In this document: one piece after another, positions 23,739 through 31,316 of the stretch
Layout: each line of letters begins with the position of its first letter
Numbering within the stretch: position 1 is the stretch's first letter
Source of the DNA: Saccharopolyspora shandongensis
Lineage (GTDB): Bacteria; Actinomycetota; Actinomycetes; Mycobacteriales; Pseudonocardiaceae
DNA length: 64,000 nt
Direction: 5' to 3'
Assembly (NCBI RefSeq): GCF_900106995.1
Contig: NZ_FNOK01000016.1
Span: 1 to 64,000, forward strand
Notes under the pieces: model-generated
Databases searched by the model: none
Told to the model about the DNA's origin: nothing
The model's input: the letters and a program-made list of their open reading frames with translations, nothing else
Translations under genes and position numbers: made by a program

Positions 23739-25301
23739 TCAGCGGTCGAGGATCGTGCGGAGCGCCTTCTCCAGGTCGGCGGCGGTGCCGGAACCCCGGC
23801 TGCGCCAGGCGATGAAGCGGTCCGGGCGGACCAGCACGGCCCCGTCCGCGCCGACCCCGTACGGCCCGGTCCAGTCGCCGGTCACGTCGCCGCCGATCAG
23901 CCGAGGCTCCAGCCGGACCCCGAGGCCGGCGGCGACCTCCTCGGCGGCATCGACCCACGCAGTCGACCCGGTCAGCAGCACGAAACCCCGGCCGAACAGG
24001 TCGATCGTCGACACCTCTCCGTCCGGAGTGGACAGTCGGACGTGCGGGGCGCGTGAACCCGGGCGGCCCGTCGGGCGGGTCGCGTCCTCCAGGAGCTCGC
24101 CCTCATCGCCGGGCTCCCGGACGACCGCGCCGTTGTGCCGGTAGCCGAACAGCAGCACGGCCGGGTCCTCGATCGGCAGCGCGTCGCCTTCCCGGGCCAG
24201 ATCGGGCCGGTTGCGCACGATGGCGTTCCGGTACTGGTTCTCCGCGATCAGCTCGCCCACCGGCCGCCGCTCCGCGTCGTGGCTGTCGAGCAGCCCCGGC
24301 CCGGCCTCGCCGCGGAGCACCGCCGCGAGCTTCCACGCCAGGTAGAAGCCGTCCATCACGGCGGTGTTGCCGCCCATCCCGCCGTGCGGCGGCATGGTGT
24401 GCGCGGCGTCGCCGACCAGGTGCACCCGGCCGTCGCTGAACCGGTCGGCCACCTGCATGGTCGTCACCGTGCTGTCGGTCGCCAGGATCTCGGCGTCGAG
24501 CTCGGGCACGCCGGCGGCCAGCCGGATCTGCGCCAGGCTGCGCTCCTCGGTGAAGTCCGCCGGCTCCTCGTGCGCCGGGTCGTAGCCGACGCCGACCACG
24601 AACTGGTCCGGGTGATCGGTGCTGACCAGCACGCCGTTGCCGCCGGAGAGCTCCGGGTTCTGCAGGTAGTACATGACCTGGCGGTCGCCGACGACGGCCG
24701 ACAGGTCGGCGCGGACCTGCCAGTGGATCGAGTGCCCGAGGGCGCCCCGGCCGTGGGCGCCGATGCCGAGCCGCTCGCGGATCGGGCTGCGGTGGCCGTC
24801 GGCGGCGACCAGGTAGTCGGCGTGCACCTCGCGGGTTCCGGTGGCGTCGGCGAGCACCGCGCGGACGCCGTTCTCGTCCTGCTCGAAGGATTCCAACCGG
24901 GTGGAGAAGCGGATCTCGGTGCCCAGTTCGCGAGCCCGCTCGGCCAGGATGCGCTCCGCGCTCGCCTGGCTGGCGTCGGCCGCCCCCGCCGGCGTCAGGT
25001 GGTCGAGCGGCTGGAAGGTGTCGTGCAGGATCTCGCGGAACACCGGGCCGTTCGCGCTTTGCGCGATGCGCAGCAGGAATCCCTGGCTCTTTGGCGACGC
25101 ATCGAGCATGGCGGATTCGAGGCCGGCGAGGCGGAGCGCCTCCATCGCGTGGTGCTGCTGACCGCGCGCCTTCGGGTGGGTGGAGGTGCCCGCGTGGCGC
25201 TCCACCACCAGTGACGGCGTGCCGTGCAGGCCCAGGAAAACGGCGGTGGACAGGCCGGACAGGCCCGCGCCGACGATCAGGACCGGAGTTCGTTCGGACA
25301 T
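23739..25301 (-). CDS. FAD-dependent aromatic monooxygenase (PheA/TfdB type)
   Basis: A 520-residue flavoprotein hydroxylase. Visible motifs are the Rossmann GxGxxG in VLIVGAGLSGLSTAVFLG (about 7-24), a central DG motif AADGHRSPIRERLGI (about 172-186), and the FAD ribityl-binding GDAAHTMPPHGGMGGNTAV (about 293-311). A thioredoxin-like C-terminal domain follows (about 400-520). This is the group including phenol hydroxylases, polyketide-tailoring oxygenases and rifampicin monooxygenase. It is divergent from a TetR gene with four operator-like boxes in between, suggesting induction by an aromatic or antibiotic-like compound. Confidence 0.92.
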   Translation of the reverse strand: MSERTPVLIVGAGLSGLSTAVFLGLHGTPSLVVERHAGTSTHPKARGQQHHAMEALRLAGLESAMLDASPKSQGFLLRIAQSANGPVFREILHDTFQPLDHLTPAGAADASQASAERILAERARELGTEIRFSTRLESFEQDENGVRAVLADATGTREVHADYLVAADGHRSPIRERLGIGAHGRGALGHSIHWQVRADLSAVVGDRQVMYYLQNPELSGGNGVLVSTDHPDQFVVGVGYDPAHEEPADFTEERSLAQIRLAAGVPELDAEILATDSTVTTMQVADRFSDGRVHLVGDAAHTMPPHGGMGGNTAVMDGFYLAWKLAAVLRGEAGPGLLDSHDAERRPVGELIAENQYRNAIVRNRPDLAREGDALPIEDPAVLLFGYRHNGAVVREPGDEGELLEDATRPTGRPGSRAPHVRLSTPDGEVSTIDLFGRGFVLLTGSTAWVDAAEEVAAGLGVRLEPRLIGGDVTGDWTGPYGVGADGAVLVRPDRFIAWRSRGSGTAADLEKALRTILDR

Positions 25302-25317
25302 CGGTGACCCCTCTTCG

Positions 25318-25387
25318 CGAACGATGTTCGTGACTTACGAACGCTGTTCTACTCGCGAACGGTGTTCGAGTCAAGTACGGTGTTCGA
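25318..25387. promoter_or_regulatory. Array of four CGAACnnnGTTCG operator-like boxes
   Basis: Boxes CGAACGATGTTCG (25318-25330), CGAACGCTGTTCT (25338-25350), CGAACGGTGTTCG (25356-25368) and GTACGGTGTTCGA (about 25375-25387) recur every 18-20 bases between the divergent monooxygenase and TetR genes. Two are perfect inverted repeats. The regular phasing on the DNA helix suggests cooperative binding by the adjacent TetR protein. Confidence 0.8.
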
Positions 25388-25413
25388 AGCACCGATCGAG
25401 GAAGTGGTGAGCG

Positions 25414-26118
25414 ATGTCCGTGCCCGTTCCGCCCTGGCAGCAGCGCGCCGCGCGCGACCGGCCGACGAAACGGCCGCTGAGCCTGGAGCTGATCGTGCGC
25501 ACCGCGCTCGAACTGCTCGACAGCGAAGGCCTGGACGCCGTGAGCATGCGGAAGGTCGCGCAGCGGCTCGGCACCGGCGCGGCCTCGCTCTACGCCTACG
25601 TCCGCAACAAGGACGAGCTGCACGAGCTGATGCTCGACCTCGTGATCGGCGAGATCCGGGTGCCGGAGCTCGACCCGGAGAAGTGGCAGGAGACGCTCAA
25701 GGACCTGATCCGCCAGCAGGTCGAGGTGCTCACGGCCCACCCGGGCATCGCCCAGGTCGTGATGCGCACCCCGGCGCCGGCCGGGCCGAACGCGCTGATC
25801 GTCTCCGAAGCGATGATGGCCATCCTCCGCACGGCCGGATTCTCCGATCGCGTGGTGGCGTTCTCCGTCGACACCCTCGCCCTGTTCGCGACGGCGGTCG
25901 CCATGGAGCGCAGCGCGGACTTCGGTCTCAGCGACGCGGAGCGGGGCGAGCGGATGGAGATGATCGGCCGGTACTTCGCGGAGCTCCCGGCGGACCGGTT
26001 CCCGACGATCGTCGGAATTCTCCCGGCGCTGATGTCCGGCGACGAAGACGAGCGCTTCGAGTTCGGCCTCGACATCCTGATCCGGGGCATCGCCGCCCAC
26101 GCCACCGACTCTGTCTGA
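25414..26118 (+). CDS. TetR/AcrR-family regulator
   Basis: A 234-residue protein with an HTH at about 20-70 (PLSLELIVRTALELLDSEGL, DAVSMRKVAQRLGTGAASLY) and a TetR_C-type ligand domain. The GAASLYAYVRNKDEL segment is typical of the tetracycline-repressor-like branch that controls flavin monooxygenases and efflux. Divergent from the FAD monooxygenase with a four-box operator array between them. The ATG at 25414 follows GAGGAAGTGGTGAGCG. Confidence 0.92.
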   Translation: MSVPVPPWQQRAARDRPTKRPLSLELIVRTALELLDSEGLDAVSMRKVAQRLGTGAASLYAYVRNKDELHELMLDLVIGEIRVPELDPEKWQETLKDLIRQQVEVLTAHPGIAQVVMRTPAPAGPNALIVSEAMMAILRTAGFSDRVVAFSVDTLALFATAVAMERSADFGLSDAERGERMEMIGRYFAELPADRFPTIVGILPALMSGDEDERFEFGLDILIRGIAAHATDSV

Positions 26119-26122
26119 CGCG

Positions 26123-26361
26123 GTTTGAATGAGGTTTTTTCATCCTCGTTGTGCGTGGCGGTGCGGGTGGCGGAACCTCAGCGTCCGCCTGGCTGTGGGT
26201 GCCCTCCATGCACGGTGGTTGGGCCGTCCTCGCCAGGCGAACGCTGAGAAGCCGCGGCGGTGCGAGCTGCGTGGGTGGGCTATGCGACTGCTTTCGGGAC
26301 ATGGCCCGTTAGTTGTCGCGGCTGCGGTCACCAGCCAAGACGAAAAACGGTCAATGGAAAT
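26123..26361 (+). repeat. Copy C of the structured dispersed repeat (internal deletions)
   Basis: Starts GAATGAGGTTTTTTC just after the TetR stop and ends GGTCAATGGAAAT. It keeps the P1 stem arms 26177-26192 and 26233-26248 but lacks about 17 bases that include the left arm of P2, and lacks the ATGCGCC/GGCGCAT hairpin. Overall similarity to copy B is high. The deletions fall on stem boundaries, as expected for loss by hairpin slippage. Confidence 0.85.
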
Positions 26362-26427
26362 CGAAGAAGTTGTCCACATCCCGATGTGTCGGGTCACGAC
26401 ACACCGGTGACTGTGGACAATCCGCGC

Positions 26428-26692
26428 GTTCCATGGAGCGTTTTTCATCCTGGTCGGCCCGCAGCCGCGGGTCGCAAAGGTGCACGTCGATGGGGTGTCG
26501 CATGCGCCGCAGGCGCATAGCCCACCTACGACACTTGCACCGCCGCGGGTTCTCAGAGGCTTCCTGGCGAGGACGGCCCCTCCGCCGTGTATTGGACATA
26601 CATCAGGAGGGGCACCCACAGACCAGGGAGCCTCTGAGGTTCCGCTACCCGCACCGCCACGCAGAACGAGGTTGGAAAAACCTCATGGAAAT
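26428..26692 (-). repeat. Copy D of the structured dispersed repeat (inverted relative to copy C)
   Basis: Read on the minus strand it shows all elements: GAGGTT/AACCTC hairpin, P1 (26623-26638 with 26552-26567), P2 (26606-26613 with 26576-26583), the apical TGTAT/ATACA stem (26588-26602) and the ATGCGCC/GGCGCAT hairpin. P1 reads CTCAGAGGCTCCCTGG here against CTCAGCGTCCGCCTGG in copies B and C, and its partner arm changes to match. P2 changes from GCCCAACC/GGTTGGGC to GCCCCTCC/GGAGGGGC. With copy C it forms a long inverted arrangement upstream of upp. Confidence 0.87.
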
Positions 26693-26827
26693 CGAACCTT
26701 CGATTTCCGTGGAACTCGCGGTCGGAGACCGCGGGCCGACGCTCGGGGATGGGGCCGGTGCGACCGGCGACACGTTGTTGAGCAGCGGCAACGTGCATCG
26801 CGATGCGGGCGGTTACTGTTCTCGGTC

Positions 26828-27451
26828 ATGGACGTTCGGGTCGTGGACCACCCCCTCGTGAAGGCAAGGCTGTCCACAATGCGCGATGCGCGCACCAACA
26901 GCGCCGCGTTCCGCGCCGCGCTGCAAGAGCTCACGCTGATGCTGATCTACGAGGCGACGCGGGACGCCGAGGTCGCGGTGGAGCCGATCCACACCCCGGT
27001 GGCGCGCACCAACGGCTACCGGCTGGCGAACCCGCCGCTGCTGGTGCCCGTGCTGCGGGCCGGTCTCGGCATGGCCGACCAGGCGCACCGGCTGATCCCG
27101 GAGGCGCAGATGGGCTTCGTCGGCCTGGCCCGGGACGAGGAGACGCTGCAGCCCACGCCCTACCTGGAGTCGCTGCCCGCCGACCTGTCCGACCGCCCGG
27201 TGCTGGTGCTGGACCCGATGCTGGCCACCGGCGGCTCGATGGTGCACACGATCAGCCTGCTGACCGATCGCGGCGCCACCGACGTCACGGCGATCTGCAC
27301 GCTGGCCGCCCCGGAGGGCGTGCGCCGGCTGGAGGAGTCCGGCCTGCCGGTGCGAGTGGTGACCGCGAGCGTGGACGAGCGCCTCAACGAGTCGGGATTC
27401 ATCGTCCCCGGCCTCGGCGACGCGGGAGACCGCGAGTACGGCGCGGTGTAG
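26828..27451 (+). CDS. upp: Uracil phosphoribosyltransferase
   Basis: A 207-residue enzyme that makes UMP from uracil and PRPP. Motifs: [20 protein letters not shown] at the start, [14 protein letters not shown] (about 75-88), the PRPP-binding [14 protein letters not shown] (about 122-135) and the uracil-binding C-terminus [15 protein letters not shown]. The ATG at 26828 has no ribosome site, and a -10-like TACTGT lies 8 bases before it, so the mRNA may be leaderless. Repeat copy D ends about 135 bases upstream. Confidence 0.96.
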   Translation: MDVRVVDHPLVKARLSTMRDARTNSAAFRAALQELTLMLIYEATRDAEVAVEPIHTPVARTNGYRLANPPLLVPVLRAGLGMADQAHRLIPEAQMGFVGLARDEETLQPTPYLESLPADLSDRPVLVLDPMLATGGSMVHTISLLTDRGATDVTAICTLAAPEGVRRLEESGLPVRVVTASVDERLNESGFIVPGLGDAGDREYGAV

Positions 27452-27670
27452 CTCCACCGGAGCCGGACGCCCAATTCGGCACGATCTTCGCCGGGTCGCA
27501 GCGGGGAAATTCCCAATTTTGCCTGAAATCGGGACGCCCGCCGCAGCCCGGCGCGTCGTCTTGGCCACCGGTTCTACCTGGACATGCACGGGGTGCGCGG
27601 GCGCCCCGGCGGCGCCTCGGGCGGTTGCGCGAGCCGCCGGCAGCAGCGTTATTGGGCCGAACAGGCGCTA

Positions 27671-27708
27671 CCTGGTCTAGACCTGACCCGAATATGGTCT
27701 ATACCACA
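27671..27708. promoter_or_regulatory. Two DasR-like (dre) boxes upstream of the chitinase
   Basis: CCTGGTCTAGACCTGA (27671-27686) and TATGGTCTATACCACA (27693-27708) both match the known 16-bp dre consensus centred on TGGTCTAGACCA, with the second a perfect TGGTCTA-TACCA inverted repeat. Centres are 22 bases apart, about two helical turns. DasR is the GntR-type repressor of aminosugar and chitin genes in actinomycetes. Confidence 0.8.
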
Positions 27709-27741
27709 TTGAGCGATCCCCCCGATGACGCAGGAGTCGCC

Positions 27742-29094
27742 ATGTCCGCTCGACGACGCAGCTTCCCGTTCCGATTGCCCGTGCTGCTCGCCTCGATCCT
27801 CGCCCTGGGGCTGCCCGCGCTGGCCGCCCCGGCCGGGGCCTCCGACAGCCCGGCCGCCCCCCAACCTCAGGCCGCCGCCCGCAAGGTCGGCTACTTCACC
27901 CAGTGGTCGATCTACGACCGCAACTACTTCGTCAAGAACCTCGACACCTCCGGTGCCGCCGGTCAGCTGACCCACCTCAACTACGCCTTCGGCAACCTCG
28001 ACGCCGGCGGCAAGTGCTTCCAGGTCAACCAGGCCGGCGAAGGCGACGCCTGGGCCGACTACCAGCGCCGCTTCACCGCCGAGCAGACCGTCAACGGCAC
28101 GGCCGACGCCTACGACCAGCCGCTGGCGGGCAACCTCAACCAGCTCAAGCAGCTCAAGGCGAAGTACCCCGGGCTGAAGGTCTACATCTCCTTCGGCGGC
28201 TGGACCTGGTCGAAGAACTTCCACGCGGCCGCGGCGACCCCCGAATCCCGCGCCGCGCACGTCAAGTCCTGCATCGACATGTGGATGCGCGGCAACCTGC
28301 CGAAGATCGGCGAGCCGCAGGGCGGGGACGGCGTCGCCGCGGGCATCTTCGACGGCGTCGACCTCGACTGGGAGTGGCCCGCCTCCGAGGGCGGCCCCGG
28401 CAACGTCGTCGACCCGGCCGACAAGCAGAACTACACCGCGCTGCTGCAGGAATGGCGCACCCAGCTCAACGCCGCCGGCCAGGAGCTCGGCAAGACCTAC
28501 GACATCAGCGCGTTCCTGCCCGCCGACCCGAAGAAGATCGAGGCGGGCTACGAGGTGCCGAAGGTCTTCGACCTGCTCACCTTCGGCACGATCCAGGGCT
28601 ACGACCTGCACGGCGCCTACGAGCCGACGACGAACCACCAGTCGGCGATCTACAGCCCGGAGGGCGACCCGTCGCCGGAGAAGTGGAGCATCGACCAGAC
28701 GATCAACGCCTGGCGCACCGCCGGGGCGCCGAACGACAAGATGGTGCTCGGCGTGCCGTTCTACGGCCGCGGCTGGACCGGCGTGCCGAACCAGAACAAC
28801 GGCCTGTTCCAGAGCTCGACCGGTCCCGCCCCGGCCAAGTACGAGGCCGGCATCGAGGACTACAAGCTGATCAAGGCCAAGGCCGGTTCGTCCGCAGTGC
28901 ATCGCGACGAGAAGGCCGGGCACGCCTGGATCTACGACGGATCCACGTTCTGGACCTTCGACGACGCGACCGAGATCACCCGCAAGGTCGAGTACCTAAA
29001 GCAGCAGGGCCTCGGCGGCGCGATGGTGTGGTCGATGGACGGTGACACGCCCGAAGGCGAGCTGATGACCGCCATCCACAAGGCCCTCGGCTGA
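27742..29094 (+). CDS. Secreted family 18 chitinase
   Basis: A 450-residue exported glycoside hydrolase. Signal peptide: MSARRRSFPFRLPVLLASIL to about residue 35 (PAGAS). The GH18 barrel shows KVGYFTQWSIYDRNYFVKN (about 48-66), the substrate-binding SFGGWTWSKNF (about 152-162) and the catalytic DGVDLDWEWP (about 206-215, DxxDxDxE with the Glu as proton donor). No carbohydrate-binding or fibronectin domain is present, so it is a single-domain enzyme. Start ATG 27742 with AGGAG eight bases before. Two DasR-like boxes upstream suggest induction by chitin breakdown products. Confidence 0.94.
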   Translation: MSARRRSFPFRLPVLLASILALGLPALAAPAGASDSPAAPQPQAAARKVGYFTQWSIYDRNYFVKNLDTSGAAGQLTHLNYAFGNLDAGGKCFQVNQAGEGDAWADYQRRFTAEQTVNGTADAYDQPLAGNLNQLKQLKAKYPGLKVYISFGGWTWSKNFHAAAATPESRAAHVKSCIDMWMRGNLPKIGEPQGGDGVAAGIFDGVDLDWEWPASEGGPGNVVDPADKQNYTALLQEWRTQLNAAGQELGKTYDISAFLPADPKKIEAGYEVPKVFDLLTFGTIQGYDLHGAYEPTTNHQSAIYSPEGDPSPEKWSIDQTINAWRTAGAPNDKMVLGVPFYGRGWTGVPNQNNGLFQSSTGPAPAKYEAGIEDYKLIKAKAGSSAVHRDEKAGHAWIYDGSTFWTFDDATEITRKVEYLKQQGLGGAMVWSMDGDTPEGELMTAIHKALG

Positions 29095-29110
29095 AGGATT
29101 CCCCGAAGCA

Positions 29111-29151
29111 GTCGTGGGCGGTCATGGCCGCCAGTCAAGACCGCCCACGAC
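29111..29151. terminator. Hairpin between chitinase and TetR genes
   Basis: 13-bp perfect arms GTCGTGGGCGGTC and GACCGCCCACGAC with a 15-base loop, between convergent genes. The outer arm is a variant of the GTCGTGAGTGG hairpin family. Confidence 0.7.
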
Positions 29152-29188
29152 GCGCTGGCCCCGAGGAAACTCCCCCCGTCGCTCGGGG

Positions 29189-29779
29189 TCAGCGCCTCCA
29201 ACCCGCAAAACCGTTGCGCAGCGCCCGCTCATAGCGGGCGCTGCCTTCGTCTTCGGCCGGTGCCGAACCGCTCAGCTCCAGCGAGACCAGGCCGTGCACC
29301 AGCGCCCACGCGGCGAAGACGACCTCCGCCGGATCGGCGTCGATCAGCTCCCCGGTCTCGATGCCCTTGGTGATCGTCTCCCGCAGCGGCTCGATGCTGC
29401 GCAGCGCCTGCTCCCACGCCTGCTCGTCGGGCGTGAAGTCGGGCACGGCGTGCCCGAACATGATCGAGTAGAAGTGCCGGTTGGCCAGCGCGCTGTTCCG
29501 GTAGGCGTGGCCCAGCGCGGTCATGTCCTGCTCCGTGTCGCCGGTGCGCGACACCCGCTCCATCCGGTCGCACAGCCGCTGGAAGCCCTCCACGTACAGC
29601 TCACGGACCAGCCCCGGCTTGCCGCCGAACAGCGAGTACACCGCGGTGGTGGAGGTGCCCACGTCCGCGGCGAGGCGCCGCAGGCTCAGCCCGTCCGGGC
29701 CGTGCGCGGACAGCAGCTCGCCGGCCCGGTCCAGCAGGCGGGTGCGGAGGGCTTCGTCGTGCGCTCGCGGTCTCGCCAT
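29189..29779 (-). CDS. TetR-family regulator with WHG-type C-terminus
   Basis: A 196-residue regulator beginning MARPRAHDEALRTRLLDRAG, HTH at about 10-55 (LSLRRLAADVGTSTTAVYSL) and a ligand domain containing VVFAAWALVHGLVSLEL. The WALVHG pattern is that of TetR_C_33/WHG-type domains. ATG at 29779. A 19-bp interrupted palindrome lies 27-45 bases upstream, in the gap to a divergent CopG-like antitoxin gene, and could control both. Confidence 0.88.
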   Translation of the reverse strand: MARPRAHDEALRTRLLDRAGELLSAHGPDGLSLRRLAADVGTSTTAVYSLFGGKPGLVRELYVEGFQRLCDRMERVSRTGDTEQDMTALGHAYRNSALANRHFYSIMFGHAVPDFTPDEQAWEQALRSIEPLRETITKGIETGELIDADPAEVVFAAWALVHGLVSLELSGSAPAEDEGSARYERALRNGFAGWRR

Positions 29780-29805
29780 TGACCGAAAGTAGCGCCTTTG
29801 TCGGG

Positions 29806-29824
29806 TGGTATCAGCGCGATACCA
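29806..29824. promoter_or_regulatory. Operator-like inverted repeat TGGTATC-N5-GATACCA
   Basis: Perfect 7-bp arms with a 5-base spacer (AGCGC), between the TetR start at 29779 and the CopG-like start at 29833. It overlaps the region where the plus-strand promoter should end (9 bases upstream of the ATG), so binding could block both directions. Confidence 0.65.
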
Positions 29825-29832
29825 TCTACCGC

Positions 29833-30039
29833 ATGGCCATGACCCTGCGTCTGACCGAGGAAGAGAACCGGCGGCTCGCCGAGCTGGCGGCGACCGAGGG
29901 GCGGTCCAAGCAGGAGGTCGTGCGCAGTGCGCTGGCCGAACGCTGGGCGCGCCAGCAGAAGGAACAGCAGCTGGACGACGTGATGCAGCGCGTTCTGCCG
30001 CGATACCGGGGATTGTTGGACAAGCTCGGCCCTTCATGA
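29833..30039 (+). CDS. CopG-like ribbon-helix-helix antitoxin
   Basis: A 68-residue protein: MAMTLRLTEEENRRLAELAA TEGRSKQEVVRSALAERWAR, which is a ribbon-helix-helix (strand MTLRLT, helices LAELA and KQEVVRSAL), followed by a short tail QQLDDVMQRVLPRYRGLLDKL that could wrap the toxin. The gene is followed 14 bases later by a Doc-like toxin gene and forms a type II toxin-antitoxin-like pair. Confidence 0.82.
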   Translation: MAMTLRLTEEENRRLAELAATEGRSKQEVVRSALAERWARQQKEQQLDDVMQRVLPRYRGLLDKLGPS

Positions 30040-30053
30040 TCGACTATTGAGCG

Positions 30054-30434
30054 GTGACCGTATATCTCGACACGTCCGATCTGCTCCTGCTCGCGACCGC
30101 GGTATCCGACGGTGACCTGCTGGTGCGGGACAGCGGACTGCTTGACGCGGCGGCGTACCGGCCGCGCGCGAAGGTCCTCGGGGTGCCGGCGTACGAGACG
30201 CTGTGGCTGAAGTCGGCGGCGCTGCTGGATTCGATCGTGCGCACCCGGCCGCTGGCCGGCGGCAACTGGCGGCTGGCCTGGGTGGCAGCGGTGGCGATGT
30301 GCGACGTGAACGGCTGGTGGGTGGAGGCCGACGACGACGAGGCGCTGGTGCTGGTCCGCGAGGTCGGCCGCGACCAGCGGGAGCTCCCCGAGGTGGCTGA
30401 TCACCTGGAGCGCTGGGCCAAGCCCAAGATCTGA
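30054..30434 (+). CDS. Doc/Fic-like toxin with degenerate active-site motif
   Basis: A 126-residue protein of the Doc family: an initial LDTSDLLLLATAV, VRDSGLLDAAAYRPRAKVLG, a helix with AYETLWLKSAALLDSIVRTR, then RPLAGGNWRLAWVAAVAMCD, which corresponds to the Fic motif HxFx(D/N)xNKR of Doc proteins. Here the catalytic His is Arg (about R65), the acidic position is Gly and the Lys is Trp (W72), while Asn71 and Arg73 remain. Phosphotransfer to EF-Tu, the Doc activity, is therefore doubtful. GTG start at 30054. Alternatives: inactive toxin retained for binding, or altered chemistry. Confidence 0.8.
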   Translation: MTVYLDTSDLLLLATAVSDGDLLVRDSGLLDAAAYRPRAKVLGVPAYETLWLKSAALLDSIVRTRPLAGGNWRLAWVAAVAMCDVNGWWVEADDDEALVLVREVGRDQRELPEVADHLERWAKPKI

Positions 30435-30493
30435 CCCGGTCGCGTCGCAAACCCTTGGTGTGCGGTGAGGTTCGCGGCGGTGGGCCCGGAACG

Positions 30494-30529
30494 GCGATGG
30501 CCCGCCCGGGAGCCCGGGCGGGCCATCGC
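30494..30529. terminator. Very stable 17-bp hairpin after the toxin-antitoxin pair
   Basis: Perfect 17-bp arms GCGATGGCCCGCCCGGG and its complement with only AG between, downstream of the toxin stop at 30434 and before the minus-strand gene at 30621-30956. It should terminate both. Confidence 0.8.
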
Positions 30530-30620
30530 GCTCAATTCGTTCGGTCTTCGGCCGAGGTCAGGTGTTCTGGCACTTGCTCGCGGTGGTCGGCCGACCACGC
30601 GGGAGTGCCGCTACCAGGCC

Positions 30621-30956
30621 CTAGCCGACGGCTCCGCTCTCGAGCTTCCTCATGGCAATCGGTGCGCCTGCCAGGTCCTCTTCGTTGCAGAGCAGCTTGA
30701 GGTCGTAGTAGGGCGAACCTTCGCGATCGTCGTAGTCCAGGTGGACTGCGATGACATCGATGGGTTCACCCAGCCAGTTCTGGGCCTCGCGAAGCCATTG
30801 GGCGGACCGCTCCAGGGCGGCTGGTAGGTCGTCGTCGCGGAACTCGACAGGTCGGTACGGAACGCCCTGAACCTGATCCTGCGGACCGGAGGGCTGTGGG
30901 AGATCCACGGAGACGCCGGAGTCGTCGAGTTCGAGTCGGATCGCTTCCTCACTCAC
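30621..30956 (-). CDS. Small acidic protein of unknown function
   Basis: A 111-residue protein: acidic (RLELDDSGVSVDLPQPSG), a helical middle (LPAALERSAQWLREAQNWLG) and an alpha/beta end (DVIAVHLDYDDREGSPYYDL, KLLCNEEDLAG). No family is recognised. The GTG at 30956 is chosen over a longer in-frame start because conserved-looking sequence begins there, but no clear ribosome site was found. It stands alone and could belong to small hypothetical proteins of defence or regulatory islands. Confidence 0.6.
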   Translation of the reverse strand: MSEEAIRLELDDSGVSVDLPQPSGPQDQVQGVPYRPVEFRDDDLPAALERSAQWLREAQNWLGEPIDVIAVHLDYDDREGSPYYDLKLLCNEEDLAGAPIAMRKLESGAVG

Positions 30957-31071
30957 TGTCGCAGGGTAACCCCTCCGGCGGTCCAAATGCTGCCGGAGGG
31001 CCTGCTCAGTTCCCTCGGATCGGGCTGCTGAGCTGGCCGGACTAGTCGGCCGATTACGATGCGCAAGGTGC

Positions 31072-31286
31072 GGGGCGCCCTGGGCATTGCACGTTGATGA
31101 GGGAAGGCGGGCTTTGCCCAGGGCGCCCCGTTGCCGTCAAGGGGCGCGCCCCGACGACACGATCAGGTTACTCCGGTCGTGTCGACCAAGATCAACTGGG
31201 GTTGGTCGCGGAGCGCGCCGTTTTCGCGCGAAAACGTCACATCCCACGCGTGGCGAGCGCCGTTTTCGCGCGAAAACGGCGCTCGC
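31072..31286. other. Hairpin-dense noncoding region
   Basis: About 215 bases contain five inverted repeats in a row: 14-bp stem 31072-31129 (GGGGCGCCCTGGGC with its complement, 30-base loop); GGGGCGCGCCCC at 31141-31152; CGACACGA/TCGTGTCG at 31155-31184; CGTTTTCGC/GCGAAAACG at 31219-31236; and a 34-bp perfect palindrome at 31253-31286 with the same TTTTCGCGCGAAAA core. It lies between the gene at 30956 and the flavodoxin-like gene ending at 31317. The last palindrome probably terminates the flavodoxin operon; the rest may be a structured RNA. Confidence 0.55.
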
Positions 31287-31316
31287 GAGGCCGCCGTCGC
31301 CGCGGCGGATCGCCGT

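Larger units (their letters stand above)
26119..26827. other. 700-base intergenic region holding two inverted repeat copies
   Basis: Between the TetR gene and upp. Apart from repeat copies C and D there is a 65-base spacer (26362-26427) with a short inverted segment, TCGTGACCCG-like, and the upp promoter area. No gene is supported; open frames here simply follow the repeat stems. Confidence 0.6.

Noticed and set aside
26313..26861. Arg/Pro-rich open frames within and around repeat copies C and D
   Set aside because: They run through the stems of a noncoding repeat and change with the stem sequence, without codon bias or start signals.
31086..31115. Hammerhead-ribozyme-like GTTGATGAGGGAAG in the loop of the 31072 hairpin
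   Set aside because: The core differs at the invariant first C (T here) and the three-stem arrangement around it is not present.
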